This document shows positions 1-8,785 of a stretch of 64,000 nt of DNA, piece by piece. The stretch is from NCBI RefSeq assembly GCF_014131735.1, contig NZ_CP039121.1, positions 1-64,000 on the forward strand. Direction: 5' to 3'. Below the pieces are notes generated by a model. The model was not told the origin of the DNA and did not search any database. It saw only the letters and a list, made by a program, of their open reading frames with translations. How positions within the stretch are numbered: the stretch's first letter is position 1; each line of letters opens with the position of its first letter. Source of the DNA: Lactiplantibacillus plantarum. Its GTDB lineage: Bacteria; Bacillota; Bacilli; Lactobacillales; Lactobacillaceae. Made by a program: the position numbers and the translations under genes.

Positions 1-108
1 GATCGATTGATCGTGAATTTCATAAGTTAATCCCCTCTTTATTCTAGCGACGGGCACTAGATATATATTAATAATAAAAGTTCGTAGTAATAGTAGAGCA
101 GTGGGTAC

Positions 109-200
109 TGTGGAAAACCGAGTAAAGACTCGGCGTTATCAAGTTTTCCACATGTGTATAAGTTGTGGAAAACTTTTTGAGTTATCCTTTTTTATCCACA
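109..200. promoter_or_regulatory. DnaA-box cluster downstream of dnaA
   Basis: The short gap between the dnaA stop and the next gene outside the window (by synteny probably dnaN) carries four DnaA-box-like 9-mers: TGTGGAAAA at 109-117, TTTTCCACA at 144-152, TGTGGAAAA at 164-172 and a perfect TTATCCACA at 192-200, touching the dnaA stop codon. The second and third form the arms of a 12-bp perfect inverted repeat (141-152 with 164-175). In Firmicutes the dnaA-dnaN gap is often part of a bipartite origin, so this is probably the second half of oriC. Confidence 0.75.
113..133 (-). terminator. Hairpin between dnaA and the next gene
   Basis: A perfect 6-bp stem (CCGAGT 118-123 with ACTCGG 128-133) and a 4-base loop is followed, reading leftwards from dnaA, by a short TTTT tract. 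It could be a weak terminator or attenuator between dnaA and the following gene; the T-tract is too short to be certain. Confidence 0.4.
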
Positions 201-1568
201 CTAAGATTTGAGCTGGCCTGTCAAATCACCCACGGCTTTTTGTAATTCAGCATCAGTTTTGAGTGCCTTAGTGATTTTATCATGCGCATGGATCACAGTC
301 GTATGGTCCTTACCACCAAACTCGTTACCGATGCGCGGAAGTGAACTTTCAGTCAGTTCGCGTGATAAATACATGGCAATTTGACGTGGAATCACGATTT
401 GTTTATTGCGTTTCTTTCCCTTAAGGTCAGCCATTGTTACATGGAAGTACTTGGCGACTTTTTCCTGAATGACGGGAATCGAAACCTCTGATAGTTTACT
501 GCTAAGGTGCAAACTCTTCAATGCATCCGCCACTAAACTGGTGGTAATCGGTGAATTATTCAGTCGTGAGTATGCCTGCACTCGTGCTAAGGCACCTTCG
601 AGTTCTCGCACGTTTGAGTCGATCTGACCGGCGATATAACTTAACGTATCGTCAGGGATTTCGATCCCTTCAAGATCGGCTTTATTGCGCAAAATAGCAA
701 TCCGCGTCTCGAGATCAGGTGGGGTAATATCAACGGATAATCCCCACTTAAACCTAGAAACTAGGCGATCTTGGAGTTGCGGAATTTCGTTCGGTAAGCG
801 ATCGGATGTAAGCACGATTTGCTTATCATCTTCATATAAAGCATTAAATGTATGGAAGAACTCTTCTTGGGTTGCTTCCTTATTGGCAAAAAATTGAATG
901 TCGTCGACTAATAACAGGTCAACGTTCCGATATTCTTCGCGGAACGCCTCCTGTTTTTTAGTTTGAATGGCATTAATTAATTCATTCGTAAAAGATTCGC
1001 TAGTCACATATTTAATGTTACTAGTCGGATCGGTTTCTAACAATTTGTTACCGATAGCGTGCATTAGGTGGGTTTTTCCCAGACCAACGCCCCCGTAGAA
1101 AAACAACGGATTATACATGGTGCCGGGTTCTTCCGACACAACTAACGCAGCGGCATGGGCCATTTGATTGCCTTTACCGATCACGAAAGTATCAAAAGTG
1201 TATTTCGGGTTGAGTTTCGTTTCCCGCATAAATGTGGGGGTAGTTGCGGTTGTTGGTTGTTGTCCCGCAACGTTACCGGTAGTCACTTGCGAGTCCTTGT
1301 CTCTCGTAAGTTGCTGACGTTCTTCTTCCGTTATCATGACCGGCCGAATCTGCTCGTTAGTCGCTTGCATCGCAATGTCCGTGAACTTTGCGGCCAAGTT
1401 TTTCTCCCAATAGTCACGATGAAGTTGTGTTGGGACTTCGATCGTCATTTGGGCTTTATCGAGTTGGAGTGGTTTTGCCGGTTCGACAAACGTTTGAAAC
1501 GTGATCTTGGACAGATCTTGTTCCATAGAGAACTTAATGAGATTCCATAAGTCATTACGTTCCAGCAC
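201..1568 (-). CDS. dnaA: Chromosomal replication initiator DnaA
   Basis: DnaA is the AAA+ ATPase that binds DnaA boxes and melts oriC. The 455-residue protein has full family length: an N-terminal interaction domain, a variable linker (about residues 80-115, Thr/Gln rich), the AAA+ core with Walker [10 protein letters not shown] and Walker [10 protein letters not shown], and the C-terminal DNA-binding domain with the signature [11 protein letters not shown]. The start is GTG at 1568, preceded on the minus strand by AAGGGG at suitable spacing. A DnaA box at 1624-1632 lies just upstream of a probable extended -10 (TGCTAAAAT), consistent with autorepression. It is transcribed away from rpmH, the standard Firmicute arrangement at the origin. 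Confidence 0.98.
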   Translation of the reverse strand: MLERNDLWNLIKFSMEQDLSKITFQTFVEPAKPLQLDKAQMTIEVPTQLHRDYWEKNLAAKFTDIAMQATNEQIRPVMITEEERQQLTRDKDSQVTTGNVAGQQPTTATTPTFMRETKLNPKYTFDTFVIGKGNQMAHAAALVVSEEPGTMYNPLFFYGGVGLGKTHLMHAIGNKLLETDPTSNIKYVTSESFTNELINAIQTKKQEAFREEYRNVDLLLVDDIQFFANKEATQEEFFHTFNALYEDDKQIVLTSDRLPNEIPQLQDRLVSRFKWGLSVDITPPDLETRIAILRNKADLEGIEIPDDTLSYIAGQIDSNVRELEGALARVQAYSRLNNSPITTSLVADALKSLHLSSKLSEVSIPVIQEKVAKYFHVTMADLKGKKRNKQIVIPRQIAMYLSRELTESSLPRIGNEFGGKDHTTVIHAHDKITKALKTDAELQKAVGDLTGQLKS

Positions 1569-1960
1569 GTGGATACCCCTTTTCTTAAAAAACGTAATTC
1601 TATTTTAGCATGAACATATAGAGTTTTCCACAAGTGGACAAGTTAAAGTTAAGAGAATTCACAGGCTGGGATTTGAATATACACAGCTTGTCGAAAACTA
1701 GGAATGAATTTTATAAAACAGCACTTATCCACAAAAGCGAGTTTAAAACTAAAGCCGCAATAAAAGCGTTTATCGGAGTTATACACACAACAAATACGCC
1801 CTGTGGATAACTAAATAACAACCCGTTAATTTGTCGAAAAACTTGTGGGTAAATTGCGAATAACGGAAAGTCACTTTGCTATAATCCACAAATAAATTCG
1901 CAATTAAATAATTTTTTGACCTCGAATTACTACGGAGAAATTTAATTTACTGGTTTTCAA
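1569..1960. other. oriC: Chromosomal replication origin oriC
   Basis: The 505-bp gap between dnaA and rpmH contains several DnaA boxes: TTTTCCACA 1624-1632, TTATCCACA 1725-1733, TTATACACA 1779-1787, TGTGGATAA 1802-1810, TGTGGGTAA 1844-1852 and TAATCCACA 1882-1890. Next to the last box the sequence becomes very AT-rich (about 1890-1980), a plausible unwinding element. Boxes, AT tract and dnaA/rpmH flanks together make this the origin. Box identity is by eye; outer limits are approximate. Confidence 0.9.
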
Positions 1961-1983
1961 ACAAATAAAAATATGCTATAGTA
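1953..1983 (+). promoter_or_regulatory. Probable rpmH promoter
   Basis: An AT-rich stretch with a TTTTCA-like -35 and a TATGCTATAG extended -10 region lies about 90 bases upstream of rpmH, inside the right end of the origin AT-rich zone. Assignment is by position and rough consensus only. Confidence 0.4.
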
Positions 1984-2073
1984 GTCAGGAAATGCGTTTA
2001 GATGTAAACTGCGTTTTGAAAATAACGACTTAATCGAATTGATTCATGTCATTATGGAGAAGGAGGTGTCATG

Positions 2074-2208
2074 ATGAAGAGAACTTACCAACCAAAGAAG
2101 CGCCATCGTCAACGTGTACATGGTTTCCGCAAACGGATGAGCACCAGCAATGGCCGTAAAGTGTTAGCCCGTCGACGCCAACGAGGCAGAAAAGTATTGT
2201 CTGCATAG
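2074..2208 (+). CDS. rpmH: 50S ribosomal protein L34
   Basis: The gene encodes a 44-residue, very basic protein beginning [18 protein letters not shown] and ending in [12 protein letters not shown], the invariant L34 pattern. L34 is a component of the large ribosomal subunit. Two ATG codons stand in tandem (2071 and 2074); the second gives the normal MKRTYQ start, and AGGAGG at 2061-2066 serves either. It lies between oriC and rnpA as in nearly all Firmicutes, and is followed by its own terminator. Confidence 0.97.
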   Translation: MKRTYQPKKRHRQRVHGFRKRMSTSNGRKVLARRRQRGRKVLSA

Positions 2209-2235
2209 GCCACTGATAATCAGTGGCTTTTTCTT
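2209..2235 (+). terminator. rpmH terminator
   Basis: An 8-bp perfect stem (2209-2216 with 2220-2227), 3-base loop, followed by a T-rich tract. It separates the highly expressed rpmH from rnpA-yidC; some read-through to rnpA is likely. Confidence 0.85.
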
Positions 2236-2282
2236 TACAGTCCTAGACCAGGTGTTTAGGGCTGTAAAGTTGTGTAGCAATT

Positions 2283-2300
2283 CGCTCAAGAGCTTGAGCG
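2283..2300 (+). repeat. Short inverted repeat in the rnpA leader
   Basis: CGCTCAAG and CTTGAGCG, separated by two bases, form a compact hairpin about 20 bases before the rnpA start and just before its ribosome binding site. There is no T-tract, so it is more likely an mRNA stability or processing element than a terminator. Confidence 0.35.
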
Positions 2301-2318
2301 CACACATGGAGATGGATT

Positions 2319-2663
2319 ATGCGAAAATCATATCGGGTAAAAAAAGAAACTGAGTTCCAACAAGTTTTTGAGACCCGCAACTCGTATGCCAATCGTCAAT
2401 TTGTCATTTACGTTTTGGAAAAACCGGGGCAACCCCATTTCCGCGTCGGTATTTCGGTCGGTAAGAAGATCGGGAACGCCGTTGCGCGTAACTGGGTCAA
2501 ACGCCGGATTCGGCAATCAATCACCGAGCTAAAGCCGCAGCTTAAGCAAGATGCAGACTTTCTCGTCATTGCCCGACCAACCGTTGCTGGTAAGTCGCAA
2601 GCCGAAACCAAAGCTTATCTAAGCCATGCGCTAAAGCTAGCGCACCTGCTGGACAATGATTAA
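2319..2663 (+). CDS. rnpA: Ribonuclease P protein component
   Basis: RnpA binds the RNase P RNA and assists 5' maturation of tRNAs. The 114-residue basic protein has the family start MRKSYRVKKETEFQQVF and the RNR-type signature ARNWVKRRIRQ around residues 54-64. The ATG at 2319 follows GGAGATGG. It lies 110 bp after rpmH and 15 bp before yidC, the conserved order. Family length is normal (110-120). Confidence 0.97.
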   Translation: MRKSYRVKKETEFQQVFETRNSYANRQFVIYVLEKPGQPHFRVGISVGKKIGNAVARNWVKRRIRQSITELKPQLKQDADFLVIARPTVAGKSQAETKAYLSHALKLAHLLDND

Positions 2664-2678
2664 AGTGAGGACATTCGT

Positions 2679-3512
2679 TTGAAAAAGTACAGAAAAATAC
2701 TGGCAATGCTGGCCGTACTAGCGATCGTACTAGTTTTGAGTGGGTGTAGTAATACCCCAATCACGGATAAGAGCACCGGGTTTTGGGATGGCTTAATCAT
2801 CTTGAACTTCTCACGGGCGATTATTTGGTTATCAAACTTGTTTGGTCATAGTTATGGTCTCGGGATCATCGTCTTTACGTTGATCATCCGGATCATTATC
2901 TTGCCATTGATGATCTTCCAAACCCGCAACATGGTAGCCATGCAAGAAGTCCAACCGCAGATGAAGGCTTTGCAAAAGAAGTATTCGTCACGCGATATGG
3001 AAACTCAGCAAAAGCTCCAAGCGGAAATGAAGAAGTTGTATGCCAAGCATGGTGTGCATCCAATGGCCAGCATGTTGCCATTACTAGTTCAGTTGCCTAT
3101 TTTGATTGCGTTGTACCAAGCAATCTGGCGGACACAAGCCTTGAAGACCGGTTCGTTCTTATGGTTGCAATTAGGTAGCAAGGATCCGTACTACGTTTTG
3201 CCAATTCTAGCGGCGATCTTTACGTTTGCTAGTTCCTGGTTAGCGATGAAGTCGCAGCCAGAACAAAACGGGATGACAACGTCAATGACGTATTTGATGC
3301 CTGTGATTATTTTGATTACGGCCATTAACGTGCCATCAGCGTTGTCCTTGTACTGGGTGATTTCCAACGCGTTCCAAGTTGGTCAAACCTTGTTATTACA
3401 AAACCCATTCAAGATTAATCGCGAACGGGAAGCTAAGAAGCAAGCTGAACGTGATCGTAAACGAACGCTTGAAAAAGCTAGAAAGCGCGCGATTCGTAAT
3501 CATAAACGTTAA
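2679..3512 (+). CDS. yidC: Membrane protein insertase YidC/OxaA (lipoprotein form)
   Basis: YidC inserts proteins into the cytoplasmic membrane, alone or with SecYEG. The 277-residue product begins with a lipoprotein signal peptide (hydrophobic residues 7-20, lipobox LSGC with Cys23), followed by the five-segment 60KD_IMP core: LIIRIIILPLMIFQT around residue 65, SMLPLLVQLPILIALYQAI in mid-protein, and a Lys/Arg-rich C-terminal tail that probably contacts ribosomes. The start is TTG at 2679, after GAGG. It is co-transcribed with rnpA. In most relatives jag follows directly; here 4.2 kb intervene before jag. Confidence 0.95.
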   Translation: MKKYRKILAMLAVLAIVLVLSGCSNTPITDKSTGFWDGLIILNFSRAIIWLSNLFGHSYGLGIIVFTLIIRIIILPLMIFQTRNMVAMQEVQPQMKALQKKYSSRDMETQQKLQAEMKKLYAKHGVHPMASMLPLLVQLPILIALYQAIWRTQALKTGSFLWLQLGSKDPYYVLPILAAIFTFASSWLAMKSQPEQNGMTTSMTYLMPVIILITAINVPSALSLYWVISNAFQVGQTLLLQNPFKINREREAKKQAERDRKRTLEKARKRAIRNHKR

Positions 3513-3521
3513 ATACAAGTA

Positions 3522-3549
3522 GACCTGCCATGTGTGGTGGGTCTTTTTT
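3522..3549 (+). terminator. rnpA-yidC terminator
   Basis: Stem of about 9 bp (3522-3530 with 3535-3543), GACC at the base and GGTC closing, followed by six T. It ends the rnpA-yidC transcript. Confidence 0.85.
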
Positions 3550-3852
3550 GTTGGCTCTGTATCATTTTTACCGATCGGTCAATATGATTTGGGCTGTGAT
3601 GGCAGGATGCTAATGTGCGTTTATGTAAGGCCCCTGGACGGTCCGTGATGAGGAAATTGTAATGAACGATCAAATACTGGTAATAGTAATCATCCGGGGA
3701 TCAAGGTGCCTATAAAAATAATTGTCTGCACCATTTGATCACATGTTTTTAATAGCGTGCCGCGGTTTGAGAGAGCTACTTTGTCAGTCGTAATTAGAAC
3801 GGGCGATTAAAAACGTAATGACCCGGCGCATGAAAAAGTTCCAAAAAAAGAT
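3550..3852. other. Non-coding gap with no recognisable feature
   Basis: Between the yidC terminator and the T-box promoter I find no ORF with a ribosome binding site, no clear hairpin and no repeat. It is probably non-coding spacer at the junction where the T-box/oppA unit separates yidC from jag. Confidence 0.5.
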
Positions 3853-3881
3853 TTGACAAATTGAAAAATGACCGCTAAGAT
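3853..3881 (+). promoter_or_regulatory. Promoter of the T-box/oppA transcript
   Basis: A perfect -35 TTGACA (3853-3858), a 17-bp spacer and -10 TAAGAT (3876-3881). It stands just upstream of the T-box leader and is a strong sigma-A type promoter. Confidence 0.8.
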
Positions 3882-3889
3882 GTGAATCA

Positions 3890-4169
3890 CATTAAAAAAT
3901 AATTAGATTAAGCGAACGGCAGTCGAGGAGTCGGTTATCAGTCAGTTACAGCGAGTCGCGGATGATGAAAAGCGATCTGAACTGGTAGCTAAAAGTCGAT
4001 TACTAGTGAGAAGTTGCGTGAAGCAATTTCCGGGTGTACCCGATAACGTACCAACATATCGTCAATAAATTTGGCCGTATGTAAGTGGTGAGTCTGACTG
4101 GCTCGCAAATGAGGTGGTACCGCGTGAAGACGTCCTTTTAAGCATAACAGCTTAGTAGGGCGTCTTTTT
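3890..4169 (+). promoter_or_regulatory. T-box leader riboswitch controlling oppA-like gene
   Basis: The leader has the conserved T-box core AGGTGGTACCGCG (4112-4124), a Stem I distal region with an AGCGAG-type bulge (near 3950), and an intrinsic terminator (AGACGTCCT 4128-4136 with AGGGCGTCT 4157-4165, then T). T-boxes bind a cognate tRNA; uncharged tRNA stabilises the antiterminator and turns the gene on. The TGGT of the core implies a tRNA with discriminator A. I could not fix the specifier codon by hand: the loop between the two Stem I helices reads TAAAAGTC near 4000, so the amino acid stays open. Confidence 0.92.
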
Positions 4170-4226
4170 GTTTTGCGGGATGCCGGTTGATCTGATTAAA
4201 ATCAAAACATAATGGAGGGATTAGAG

Positions 4227-5864
4227 ATGCAAGCAAAGTATACATATAGCATTATAGGGGTGGTGAGCGCCTTATTATTAACCGGCTGCTTGGGGGCGGT
4301 CTCTAATTCTTCGAAAACGACCAGTACGGCTGATCAAAATAGGACGTTAGGCATCACGATTCCTGGCGAACCGATGACGACTGATCCAACGACTTCGATC
4401 GAAACCAACGGCGGTGCCGTAATTACACAGACTGGTGAAGGGATTTACCGCAAAAACGCGAATAATAAGATTGTTGCGGGGGTAGTCGAGAAGAAGGTCA
4501 AGCCTACTGAAAACAAGACCCGGTATACGTTTACGATTCGCAAAAATGCACGCTGGCAAAATGGAACCAAGATCACTTCACAAGATTTCGTGACGGCGTT
4601 GCGGCGGCAAGCTAATCCAACAACGAAGTCTCAAAACTTGGATGCCATTAGTTACATCAAGAACTTTGATGCCGTTAATAAAGGAAAAATGGCCGTTAAT
4701 AAATTAGGTGTGACGGCTATTAATAAGCGAACGTTTTCCATCAAGTTGAGCAAGCCGGTGCCTTATATGAATTATGAGTTTACGAGCTTTTACCCACTCA
4801 ATACGGAGGCAGTCCAGAAATACGGGTCTAAGTTAGGGAGTAACTCAGCGACGACGGTAGCGAACGGTGCCTACGTTATTAAGGGCTGGAAAGGCTCTAA
4901 TGATAGTTGGTATTACGTTAAGAATAAGTACTACTGGAATGCCAAGAACGTTAAGATCAAGCGCATCAAAGTCACGGTCACTAAGGATGATAATACGGCG
5001 CAGAACCTCTTCAACGCCGGAACGGTCCAAGTGACCAACATTTCGGGGCAGTACGTGAAGAATAATGCCAATAATAGTCAAATGACGGTCACTAAAACTG
5101 GCCGGAATAATTACATTTATTTCAATAGTAAGAAGTCCGTAACTGCCAATGAGAATTTCCGGCACGCGCTAAGCTTGGTCATTAATCAAAAAACACTAGC
5201 AAAAGATGTCTTGCAAGACGGCTCGCAAGCCGCGACGAACATTGTTCCGAAAAACTACGCGAGTGATCCGACTACTGGTGAGGATTTTGTTAAGGAAGTT
5301 GGGAACTTATCACCGACTAATATCAAGCAAGCTAAGCAGTATTGGCAGAAGGCCCAAAAGGAACTCGGCAAGCAAAATGTGAATTTGAATTTTCTATGCG
5401 ACGATACGGATACTGAGAAGAAACTCGCTGAATACGTCCAGGGCGTGGCCGAAAAGTATTTGAAAGGCGTGACGATCAAGATCGTTGCGGTTCCACACGC
5501 GACCCACGTATCACGTGATTTTACGGGGAACTTTGACCTCGTCACAGTCGGTTGGGGGCCGGATTATCCGGATGCCCAAAACTTTTTGGATGGGATGCAG
5601 AGCTCGAATAGCATCAACTTTACTCAGTGGAAAGATGCGAAGTACGATGCGTTGATGGCCAAGGTATCTAATACGGCGAAATACACGGCCGCGCAACGGT
5701 GGACTTATGAAAAGCAAGCTGATCGCCGGTTGATGAAACTCGATGCCGTGATTCCCACTTACCAAGCCTCTTCTGCATTTTTGGTCAGCAAGGATGTTGG
5801 TGGCTTGCAATGGGATGAATTTTCTGGAACGTCCAGTCAACTTCAATATGCTTATTGGAAATAA
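4227..5864 (+). CDS. Peptide ABC transporter substrate-binding lipoprotein (OppA-like)
   Basis: This is an SBP_bac_5 family extracellular solute-binding lipoprotein, presumably capturing oligopeptides for an Opp-type ABC importer encoded elsewhere; no permease or ATPase gene adjoins it. I chose the ATG at 4227, eight bases after GGAGGG; the longer ORF starts inside that ribosome binding site. From this start it has 545 residues with a lipobox LLTGC near residue 22. The family pattern is visible: the early YRKNANNKIVAGVVEK region, YTFTIRKNARWQNG, and the late WGPDYPDAQNFLDG motif. The T-box leader shows that expression rises on starvation for one amino acid, which fits peptide scavenging. Confidence 0.9.
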   Translation: MQAKYTYSIIGVVSALLLTGCLGAVSNSSKTTSTADQNRTLGITIPGEPMTTDPTTSIETNGGAVITQTGEGIYRKNANNKIVAGVVEKKVKPTENKTRYTFTIRKNARWQNGTKITSQDFVTALRRQANPTTKSQNLDAISYIKNFDAVNKGKMAVNKLGVTAINKRTFSIKLSKPVPYMNYEFTSFYPLNTEAVQKYGSKLGSNSATTVANGAYVIKGWKGSNDSWYYVKNKYYWNAKNVKIKRIKVTVTKDDNTAQNLFNAGTVQVTNISGQYVKNNANNSQMTVTKTGRNNYIYFNSKKSVTANENFRHALSLVINQKTLAKDVLQDGSQAATNIVPKNYASDPTTGEDFVKEVGNLSPTNIKQAKQYWQKAQKELGKQNVNLNFLCDDTDTEKKLAEYVQGVAEKYLKGVTIKIVAVPHATHVSRDFTGNFDLVTVGWGPDYPDAQNFLDGMQSSNSINFTQWKDAKYDALMAKVSNTAKYTAAQRWTYEKQADRRLMKLDAVIPTYQASSAFLVSKDVGGLQWDEFSGTSSQLQYAYWK

Positions 5865-5996
5865 AAACTTGTCATGAAAGGTGGTGAGGCGTGGTGAATA
5901 GTCAGTTAGAGAACCAACAATGCAGTGATGAAAATGATGGTCCGTTACCGTTAATGAACGGTGTGCGACCTGCCAAAATGAAAGGAAGTCATTATT

Positions 5997-7250
5997 ATGA
6001 CCAAAACCAACTATATCAATGCCTCAATCTACAGTTCAGAAAAGCAAACTTTTATCGATAATCAATTCATGACTGTTGACGACGCAACCGGAAAAATCAT
6101 CGCGGTCGGTACAGGAACCCCGGATACGATTGCTGAACAAACGACAGACATGCAAGGAAAGTATGTTATGCCGGGCATCATGAATGCCCATACACATATT
6201 ACCAGTATTCCAACTTACTGGTGGCATGACGGCCAGGAAGACCGCCATCCGGAGTCACGTGAGTATAATACCATGTATGCGATTCACAATATGCAAGATA
6301 TGGTAAACCATGGGGTAACCTATATTCGCAATGTTGGCGCCCAGTATGATATTGACGTTGCGATTTCAAAGATGCAACGAGAAGGAAAGATTGCGGGTCC
6401 TCGCGTGATGACATCTGGCCAGGCCTTTTCAATTACGGGTGGTCATGGTGCGGATGGCGGCCACGAAGTCGATGGTGTGGATGCGGTCGTTCAAGGTGTT
6501 CGCCAGGCCCTTAAAATGGGCGTCGATAATATCAAGATGATGGTTACCGGTGGGGTACTTCGAAACGGCGAGACCCCAGATGATATTCAGTTTAATTTTG
6601 AAGAAGTTCAAGCAGCCGTTGCTGAGGCCCATCATAAAGGCAAGACGGTGGCGGCTCACGCGCAGGGGAATGCCGGGGTAAAAGAGGCGGTTCAAGCCGG
6701 CGTCGATACTGTCGAACACGCCTTTGATATTGATGATGAAACAATTGAGATGATGCGGCAACATGGCACTGTGATCGTACCAACGATGAACGCGATGTAT
6801 GCTATTTATAAATATGGCGAGAAGACCGTTCCAGCATGGGCGCGTGAAAAGGTAATCGTCAACATCAAGAAGCATTTTGCAAGTATCACTAAAGCCGCGG
6901 CAGCTGGCATTCCCATCGCGATGGGGACGGATGCTGGAACGCCTTATAATGGCTTTGAGGATGAATCAGCATACGAAATGCAGCTCTATGTCGATAAGGC
7001 GGGCATGACTCCCGCACAAGCCATCGATACGGCCACAATCAACTGTGCCCGTGCGATGCATGTTGCGGATGAATACGGGACGATTTCTGCTGGTAAATTT
7101 GCAGATTTTATTGCAATGACCGCCAATCCAATCGAAGATATTCGGGTTATTCAGCAAGATAAGGATGTTTTCCAACATGGCATTCAAGTTCATCAAGCGG
7201 CTAAAACGGACGGTGTTGATGAGCAAGTTCCTGTACGGCAGGTCGGGTAG
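5997..7250 (+). CDS. Amidohydrolase-family metal-dependent hydrolase (prolidase/imidazolonepropionase-like)
   Basis: A 417-residue cytosolic member of the amidohydrolase superfamily. Metal-site signatures are in order: HTH (His65, His67), a lysine in VDNIKMMVTGG that is typically carboxylated in this branch, HAQ near 220, EHAFD near 240, and GTDAG near 320. The closest groups I recognise are the Xaa-Pro dipeptidase-like or ImuP/HutI-like amidohydrolases, so a peptide or N-acyl amide substrate is plausible but unproven. It follows the oppA-like gene after 132 bp without an obvious terminator, so the two may be co-transcribed; a peptide-processing role would suit that context. RBS AAAGGAAG precedes the ATG. 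Confidence 0.75.
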   Translation: MTKTNYINASIYSSEKQTFIDNQFMTVDDATGKIIAVGTGTPDTIAEQTTDMQGKYVMPGIMNAHTHITSIPTYWWHDGQEDRHPESREYNTMYAIHNMQDMVNHGVTYIRNVGAQYDIDVAISKMQREGKIAGPRVMTSGQAFSITGGHGADGGHEVDGVDAVVQGVRQALKMGVDNIKMMVTGGVLRNGETPDDIQFNFEEVQAAVAEAHHKGKTVAAHAQGNAGVKEAVQAGVDTVEHAFDIDDETIEMMRQHGTVIVPTMNAMYAIYKYGEKTVPAWAREKVIVNIKKHFASITKAAAAGIPIAMGTDAGTPYNGFEDESAYEMQLYVDKAGMTPAQAIDTATINCARAMHVADEYGTISAGKFADFIAMTANPIEDIRVIQQDKDVFQHGIQVHQAAKTDGVDEQVPVRQVG

Positions 7251-7421
7251 TCCGTCTTATTGAGAATCAGGGCTAAGTGTGGGTAGTCTTGATTCGTCAT
7301 ATGACCAGTTAGTGTACTGACAGGTGGGCTGGTTCTGGCTTGAATTTGATAGTGGTTTGATTTAGTGGCCAATCAGTAGGTCAGATGCCGTGAATTAGTC
7401 GGCTAAAAATACTAGCATTAT

Positions 7422-7462
7422 AAACCGATTTTCTAGTCATTACGGACGGGAAAATCGGTTTT
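7422..7462 (+). terminator. Terminator after the amidohydrolase gene
   Basis: A 12-bp stem (AAACCGATTTTC 7422-7433 with GAAAATCGGTTT 7450-7461) with a 16-base loop, ending in T. The arms are A-rich on one side and T-rich on the other, so it could act on both strands. Confidence 0.75.
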
Positions 7463-7674
7463 ATTGAGTTTAGAGCAGCTTTGATACGGCTCGCGAGTGG
7501 CAATTAGTAAATACGGCAAAGGGAGGCTGTGGGCCGCGTCTCTGAAACGCGCCATGAACAGGTTGGTTATTGACATAATAAGCACTAGATTTTGCTAGTC
7601 TGAGTTTTCAGGGGTAGTAGAACGGCCGAAGTCCTAATCGTTGTAAGGGTTCATTAAGTGTTCATACTCAGGTG

Positions 7675-7702
7675 TTCGCATGGCGAATGGTAATGCTATA
7701 AT
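7675..7702 (+). promoter_or_regulatory. Probable jag promoter
   Basis: An extended -10 (TG at 7694-7695, then TATAAT at 7697-7702) with a weak -35 TTCGCA at 7675-7680. It lies 33 bp upstream of the jag start and makes the jag-mnmE-mnmG segment independent of yidC. Confidence 0.6.
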
Positions 7703-7735
7703 GAAAGCAGGATTTTTAACGAGGAGGATTCAAGC

Positions 7736-8704
7736 ATGACAGTATTTGAAGGTAATACCGTCGCGGCCGCAATCGCGGCTGGTCTAAAACAACTGCACCG
7801 AACACGCGATCAAGTTGAAGTTGAAGTGATCGCTGAAGCAAAAAAAGGATTTCTGGGGCTAGGCAAACACTCCGCCCAAGTACGGCTAACGGTGGTGCCA
7901 GCCTCCGCAGCACCTGCAACGACGCCAACTTCCGCTACGGCGACAGCGCAACAGTCAGTAGCTACTGAATCAACGACAGCACCGACCATGCCGCGGCCTA
8001 CCGTGCGGACACCAAAGTCAACGCCGACCAGACAAGCTAAAACTAGTCAGGCCACGACCAGTGCCGCAAAACCAGCGACTAGCAAGGCGAAAGCAGTGGC
8101 TAAACCCGCTTCAATGGCGGTTACCACCGGCCCGGTTATCGCTGATACCGACCAATCTAAACCAGCGACCACTAGTAAGACCAAATCAGTGGCTGCTGAC
8201 CAGAGCCAGACGCCGCGGACACCCGCAGAAATAGCAGCGCGCCAAGCGGCTAACGAGACCGCGGTGCGGGCGTTGTGTGATTACTTGCTTGCGGTGGTCA
8301 AAGAACTAGGTGTCACGGCGGATCTTGACGTCGACTTCGGCAACCGCTATGCGACATTGAATTTCGATACAACTAAGCAGGGTTTGTTGATTGGCAAACA
8401 CGGTCGAACGATCAATGCACTGCAAGATTTGGCGCAAGTTTATATGAATCATCATGGCGCGTCACACGTTAACGTGGTGCTAGATGTGGATGATTATCGG
8501 GAGCGCCGGGCTGCGACACTTAAGCGGTTAGCCGAGAGTACGGCTCGAGAAGTGATTGCAACGGGCAAACAAGTTTTCTTGGACCCGATGCCATCGTTTG
8601 AACGGAAATTAATTCACGCTGAACTAGCGAATAATCACCATGTAACCACATTCTCAGAAGGCCGCGATCCGCACCGGGCCGTGGTTGTGGCGATTCGCAA
8701 ATAG
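7736..8704 (+). CDS. jag: RNA-binding protein Jag/KhpB
   Basis: Jag (KhpB, EloR) is a cytosolic RNA-binding protein linked in Firmicutes to cell elongation and division. The 322-residue protein has the Jag_N domain (VFEGNTVAAAIAAGLKQL, with the KKGFLGLGKHSAQV signature near residue 45), a long disordered Ala/Thr/Lys/Pro-rich linker from about 60 to 165, a KH domain with LLIGKHGRTINALQDLAQ near 225, and an R3H domain with RxxxH-type residues near the end (SFERKLIHAELA, EGRDPHRAVVVAI). The linker is long for the family. RBS GAGGAGG precedes the ATG. Confidence 0.93.
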   Translation: MTVFEGNTVAAAIAAGLKQLHRTRDQVEVEVIAEAKKGFLGLGKHSAQVRLTVVPASAAPATTPTSATATAQQSVATESTTAPTMPRPTVRTPKSTPTRQAKTSQATTSAAKPATSKAKAVAKPASMAVTTGPVIADTDQSKPATTSKTKSVAADQSQTPRTPAEIAARQAANETAVRALCDYLLAVVKELGVTADLDVDFGNRYATLNFDTTKQGLLIGKHGRTINALQDLAQVYMNHHGASHVNVVLDVDDYRERRAATLKRLAESTAREVIATGKQVFLDPMPSFERKLIHAELANNHHVTTFSEGRDPHRAVVVAIRK

Positions 8705-8731
8705 TTTATTCAAAGTAACGCAAACAGGCGT

Positions 8732-8760
8732 TTGACAAACTCCGGGTGAGCTATTATAGT
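8732..8760 (+). promoter_or_regulatory. Strong promoter ahead of the mnmE leader
   Basis: Consensus -35 TTGACA (8732-8737), a 17-bp spacer and -10 TATAGT (8755-8760). It is followed about 40 bp later by an intrinsic terminator and only then by mnmE. Confidence 0.8.
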
Positions 8761-8785
8761 AGGTGTTAATCATTCTTATCTTTTA

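Larger units (their letters stand above)
7251..7735. other. Intergenic region with terminator and jag promoter
   Basis: This 485-bp gap holds the terminator at 7422-7462 and a promoter for jag near 7697. Small inverted repeats such as ACTAG/CTAGT (near 7583-7599) occur, but there is no ORF with a credible start. Confidence 0.5.

Noticed and set aside
1..200. dnaN start at the window edge
   Set aside because: The first 200 bases contain no dnaN start; the gene would begin beyond the window on the minus strand.
685..1550. Plus-strand ORFs opposite dnaA (685-897 and 1155-1550)
   Set aside because: They overlie the well-supported dnaA gene, have no ribosome binding site and no family features.
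5894..6061. GTG ORF of about 55 codons between oppA-like gene and the amidohydrolase
   Set aside because: It overlaps the clear start of the amidohydrolase in another frame and has no recognisable product, although a GGTGAGG stretch precedes it.
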